This document shows positions 5,224 to 7,739 of a stretch of DNA of 7,739 bases, piece by piece. The position numbers and the translations under genes were made by a program. Under the pieces are notes generated by a model, which saw only the letters and a program-made list of their open reading frames with translations, ran no database searches and was not told the origin of the DNA. Where the stretch lies: NCBI GenBank assembly GCA_028277545.1, contig JANQGB010000289.1, positions 1 to 7,739 of the forward strand. The letters run 5' to 3'. How positions within the stretch are numbered: the stretch's first letter is position 1; the number at the start of each line of letters is the position of its first letter. This DNA comes from Phycisphaerae bacterium (GTDB lineage Bacteria > Planctomycetota > Phycisphaerae > UBA1845).

Positions 5224-6048
5224 TCAGTCTTCGTCGGCGGCGCTGCGCTCCACCATGCTCTTGGATCCCAGCAGGACAACCGTGTTGGGGTGAAGCTTCC
5301 GCCATTTGCCCAGCGGGATCACCGGCGGCTCCGCGATGAAGGGGATCGTCTCGCCCTTGCGAGGGCCGGAGACCGCGGTCCACCTGGTGTCGTCTAGAGG
5401 ATACCACAGGCTCTCAGTAGCCCGGTCAAAGATCAGGAACACGTCCTTATAGACGTAACCACTGACGCCAAACTGATCGATCTGCTCCCCCTTGTTGCGT
5501 CCGTGAACCACGGACAGGCTGGCCAGCGGTCACCAGCCCACCGCGAGCGGTTTACCCCCGATGGTGTCGTTCACCAGTTCGTGTCTGTCCAGCAGCGCGA
5601 CTGGATAGGCGCGGGCTTCGTCGCCGGCGGCATAGCCAATGACCATGATCTCGTCATTGGTCTCGGCCTGCTCCTTGGGGCGGTAGCCGCTACGGGCCGC
5701 CACCTTCAGTAGCCGCGCGTCGTCAGGCGCTACGAACAGCGGATCGTCGATAGCCCGGATGCGGTCCTTGCCGATGCCGAACTGGAGTTTCCCGGCTGGA
5801 ATCTCGGCACCTGTGAAGTCGTACCATTCGGCAGTCCCGGCAGACGGCTTTCCGCCTGCCCAAAGATACGTCTTTCCGTTGTCAGTCCGGATCTTCTTGC
5901 TGTCGGCGCCGATCATGCCGCGGTATTGCCCGCCCCGGTGATTCGTGGGCTCGCGGTCACCACTCTGAGCGATGCCCAGAACGGCCACTGCCGCCAGCGC
6001 GATCGCTCCCGTCACGGAGATAGCCAGTACGCGGTGGGTTCTGGTCAC
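5224..6048 (-). CDS. DUF3179 membrane-anchored protein, candidate selenoprotein (TGA = Sec173), 274 aa
   Basis: Function of DUF3179 proteins is unknown. Read through a single in-frame TGA (5530-5532), the frame gives one continuous 274-aa protein. Residues 6-27 form a hydrophobic N-terminal segment (signal anchor, no lipobox). The DUF3179 domain covers about 100-262: D-D-P-L-F-V (101-106), G-D-E-A-R-A-Y-P-V (142-150), L-L-D-R-H-E-L-V-N-D (152-161), then G-W-(TGA)-P-L-A, F-G-V-S-G-Y-V-Y (193-200), F-D-R-A-T-E-S-L-W (207-215), S-G-P-R-K-G-E and W-R-K-L-H-P-N-T. Family members normally read V-T-W/Y-C-P-L-C here, so TGA replaces the first Cys and Ala the second. A hairpin fitting a bacterial SECIS lies 21 nt downstream. 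Start chosen: GTG 6048, 7 bases after GAGGAGG (6056-6062); an upstream ATG at 6108 would put extra charged residues before the anchor. The true stop is also TGA. If Sec is not inserted, this is a truncated 172-aa protein or a pseudogene. Confidence 0.8.
5499..5515 (-). promoter_or_regulatory. Candidate bacterial SECIS hairpin within the DUF3179 mRNA
   Basis: On the mRNA, GUCCGUG (5515-5509), loop GUU (5508-5506), CACGGAC (5505-5499): a perfect 7-bp stem, extendable by a U-G wobble (5516/5498). The loop begins 21 nt after the UGA at 5532-5530 and its first base is G followed by U. Bacterial SECIS elements are known to lie just downstream of the Sec UGA inside the coding region, with a short stem and a G (often GU) at the start of the apical loop about 16-37 nt from the UGA, bound by SelB. 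All of these are met. The bulged U of the E. coli fdhF element is absent, which is common outside enterobacteria. Confidence 0.7.
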
Positions 6049-6171
6049 GACATGTCCTCCTCGAATTGACGGTCGGACGCACCGGCCCGGGCGCCCAGCC
6101 GGCCACATGCTGAAACCGCCTTCCTCGTCGGGGAATTCCGAGGATTCGCCGAATGCGAGCGGCGCGGCTTC

Positions 6172-7254
6172 TCAGCGGCCTTGCCGGAAAGTCGTCCTGG
6201 CCCATTCATCAACCGCCCGCTGCGTAACACGACGGGGCAGCAGACGAGGGGCTGAGCCGGTCCGTTGCCGGTCCGGCAGAAGCACCCGGACCGTATTGCC
6301 GACGCCGAAGTTGCCTTCCGGACGGCGGACGATCGGCTGGTCGATAATGACGAAGTCCAGACCTCCGAAGGGGGTCCTGTCGCCGGTGCGGTCTATCTCG
6401 CTCAGCACCTGATCAGTAATGAACTCTCGTGTGGCCCGCGGCGAAAGGGAGACGACCTCCGTGCCGCCCGGGGCGATGGTGCCCATGCCGCGCGGGTTGG
6501 CGGTAGTGAAATCGAGATCGGCCGTGCTGATCGACTCGTTGGGCACGAAGCGCACCCGCCGGTCAAACTGGTCCTGCTTGATCCACATTTTGGCGATGTT
6601 GACCTCGTTGGCGTACTCGCCGGGGCGTACGAGCCTGACCTGCCCGGTTCTCTTCTGCAGTGCCTCGAGCAGCCCTTCGCGGGCCAGGGAGATACTGAAC
6701 CGACCGGTATACGGCTCGACCTGCATCTCAAAGCCCTTGGTTCCGCGTTTGGCCAGCGTGGCCACGGTGGAATCGATGATCAGATTGCTGCGCAGCGTAC
6801 CCTCGGTCGACCCGCCGCGGATGGCGCCGTATCCCAGCCCCAGTCGGACGGTCTTCTCTGTTTCGGTCTTGTAGACGTCGCTGATGGAGGCCAGCGACAT
6901 ACGCTTGACATCGATAACGGTATCGTCGCCGAACAGCAGGATGCAACTGGATCGGATACCGGTGCGGAGCAGCGTCCCGCCAGGCAGTTCGTCACCGGCA
7001 GAGGTCGGCAGCCAGGCGTCAGCATCCAACGGTGACGTGCCGGTGGGTGCCCGCCGGACGTCGCCGACCACCTCGACGACCTTGGCGGTCAATGGTTGAC
7101 GCTGTTCGGCGTCGGCCTGGTCTTGACGGGCCTCTGGGGCATTCTCACCGGCCGTTGCCGGCGGAGCTTCCTGCGCCTGCTGGGCGGCTGCGCCACTGAG
7201 CCCTGACGAACAGCCCCAGACAATCAGCCACGTCCAGTGCCACTTATTGACCAT
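6172..7254 (-). CDS. Exported FecR-domain protein, 360 aa
   Basis: The ATG at 7254 follows GGGAGA (7261-7266) by 6 bases. The N-terminus (K-W-H-W-T-W-L-I-V-W-G-C-S-S-G-L-S-G-A-A) is a signal peptide; cleavage after A-A-A (22-24) is plausible, while Cys15 behind V-W-G is only a poor lipobox. A low-complexity Gln/Glu/Ala linker (25-55) follows, then a FecR domain at about 58-195: K-V-V-E-V-V-G-D-V-R, A-W-L-P-T-S-A-G-D-E-L, G-T-L-L-R-T-G-I-R-S-S, F-G-D-D-T-V-I-D-V, G-Y-G-A-I-R-G-G and A-T-L-A-K-R-G-T-K-G-F. The C-terminal 160 residues are unassigned. FecR domains outside TonB signalling often occur in envelope proteins of unknown role; no sigma factor or TonB receptor is nearby, so iron-citrate signalling is not supported. 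It precedes the DUF3179 gene by 123 bases on the same strand, a possible operon of exported proteins. Confidence 0.85.
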   Translation of the reverse strand: MVNKWHWTWLIVWGCSSGLSGAAAQQAQEAPPATAGENAPEARQDQADAEQRQPLTAKVVEVVGDVRRAPTGTSPLDADAWLPTSAGDELPGGTLLRTGIRSSCILLFGDDTVIDVKRMSLASISDVYKTETEKTVRLGLGYGAIRGGSTEGTLRSNLIIDSTVATLAKRGTKGFEMQVEPYTGRFSISLAREGLLEALQKRTGQVRLVRPGEYANEVNIAKMWIKQDQFDRRVRFVPNESISTADLDFTTANPRGMGTIAPGGTEVVSLSPRATREFITDQVLSEIDRTGDRTPFGGLDFVIIDQPIVRRPEGNFGVGNTVRVLLPDRQRTGSAPRLLPRRVTQRAVDEWARTTFRQGR

Positions 7255-7302
7255 GAGGTGTCTCCCTGCCCACAACGAAGCGCTAGCGATGCTGACGTCA
7301 AC

Positions 7303-7308
7303 AGTATA
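7303..7308 (-). promoter_or_regulatory. Possible -10 element upstream of the FecR gene
   Basis: On the minus strand TATACT (7308-7303) lies about 49 bases before the FecR start codon in a 128-base gap that is otherwise GC-rich. No convincing -35 box is found 16-18 bases upstream, so this is a weak call. Confidence 0.25.
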
Positions 7309-7382
7309 TGCCGCAGATCGTGACCAGGCTACGGCGCCGCCGGCCTGAGCTGCCGTAAGTCGGCGGGGGCGGCAGGTCCAGA

Positions 7383-7739
7383 TCAGCCGTCGGGCGCAGT
7401 TCCTTCTCCCGGTGGGATGGGCGGAGTGATATCCTCGGGGCCGTCCACTTCCGGTTGGCTCCACTCGTACAGGCCCTGCCTGGCCATGTACTCGTCAATC
7501 CTGCCAAGTGTGGCCACCAGCTCGCCGCCCCGCACTGCCCGGTAGGTGGCGTCGTAGGTCATGAGTTCAGCGGCGACGGCCTCCTTCAGGGCGTAGCGGC
7601 GGTCGCCCAACCCCCAGCTTCCCAGGAGCATGGTGTTAACACTGGCGGGGAGCCGGCAGGTCTTCATGGCCATGAAGGCCAGTGTCCCCTTGTCGAGCAC
7701 GTGATCAGGCCCCAGCTGCCAGGCCTCCCGTACAACGCC
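7383..7739 (-). CDS. Unrecognised protein, C-terminal 118 residues
   Basis: The frame is open from the right edge of the window to TGA at 7383-7385, so this is the 3' end of a longer gene that starts beyond the window; the internal GTG at 7700 has no reason to be the start. The visible part reads V-V-R-E-A-W-Q-L-G-P-D-H-V-L-D-K-G-T-L-A at its left, then a helical stretch with A-L-K-E-A-V-A-A-E-L-M-T-Y-D-A-T-Y-R-A-V and G-R-I-D-E-Y-M-A-R-Q-G-L-Y-E-W. It ends with an acidic, proline/glycine-rich and likely disordered tail (I-T-P-P-I-P-P-G-E-G). I recognise no domain. It is co-directional with the FecR and DUF3179 genes, 128 bases upstream of the FecR start, so it may belong to the same envelope-related cluster. 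Confidence 0.6.
   Translation of the reverse strand, partial: GVVREAWQLGPDHVLDKGTLAFMAMKTCRLPASVNTMLLGSWGLGDRRYALKEAVAAELMTYDATYRAVRGGELVATLGRIDEYMARQGLYEWSQPEVDGPEDITPPIPPGEGTAPDG

Noticed and set aside
5224..5511. Separate 95-aa gene starting at GTG 5511
   Set aside because: It is the in-frame C-terminal half of the DUF3179 domain, has no ribosome binding site of its own, and its GTG sits inside the SECIS-like stem.
5518..5527. GCTGGCCAGC perfect 10-bp palindrome just after the TGA
   Set aside because: Zero-loop palindrome in GC-rich coding sequence; it could compete with the SECIS hairpin but is easily expected by chance.
5530..5532. TGA read as tryptophan (alternative genetic code) in the DUF3179 gene
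   Set aside because: rdgB, speY, the FecR gene, the transposase-like gene and the DUF3179 gene itself all end in TGA, so TGA is a normal stop here, and the homologous residue is Cys, not Trp.

Overview
The window comes from a GC-rich bacterial genome and probably begins at a contig edge, because the first 120 bases fold back on themselves. Gene content (pyruvoyl-type arginine decarboxylase next to a deoxyhypusine-synthase-like gene, a FecR-domain exported protein, a DUF3179 protein) and the repeat/transposase-like content suggest a Planctomycetota-type environmental genome (Phycisphaerae-like). That placement is inference from gene content only; no rRNA or other phylogenetic marker is present.

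Left part (1-3331, + strand genes): the C-terminal end of an RdgB/HAM1 nucleotide-sanitising pyrophosphatase, then a small accessory island bounded by two direct 108-bp copies of a hairpin-forming repeat (367-474 and 3224-3331, about 94% identical). Between the repeats lie an unrecognised 147-aa ORF, a 510-aa gene on the minus strand from an abundant but uncharacterised transposase-like family ending in a winged helix, and about 430 bp with only weak small ORFs.

Middle (3340-5194, + strand): a compact two-gene polyamine operon with its own candidate promoter. PdaD turns arginine into agmatine, and a deoxyhypusine-synthase homologue of the SpeY type probably makes homospermidine. The agmatinase step between them is not encoded here. 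A GC-rich hairpin separates this operon from the convergent genes that follow.

Right part (5224-7739, minus strand): three co-directional genes, read right to left: the C-terminus of an unrecognised protein, an exported FecR-domain protein, and a membrane-anchored DUF3179 protein. The DUF3179 reading frame contains one in-frame TGA exactly where the family has the first cysteine of its Cys-Pro-Leu-Cys motif. Twenty-one nucleotides after this TGA sits a perfect 7-bp hairpin with a GUU loop, which matches the spacing and shape of a bacterial SECIS element. The best reading is a selenocysteine-containing DUF3179 protein of 274 aa, not two broken ORFs. This is the most notable feature of the window.
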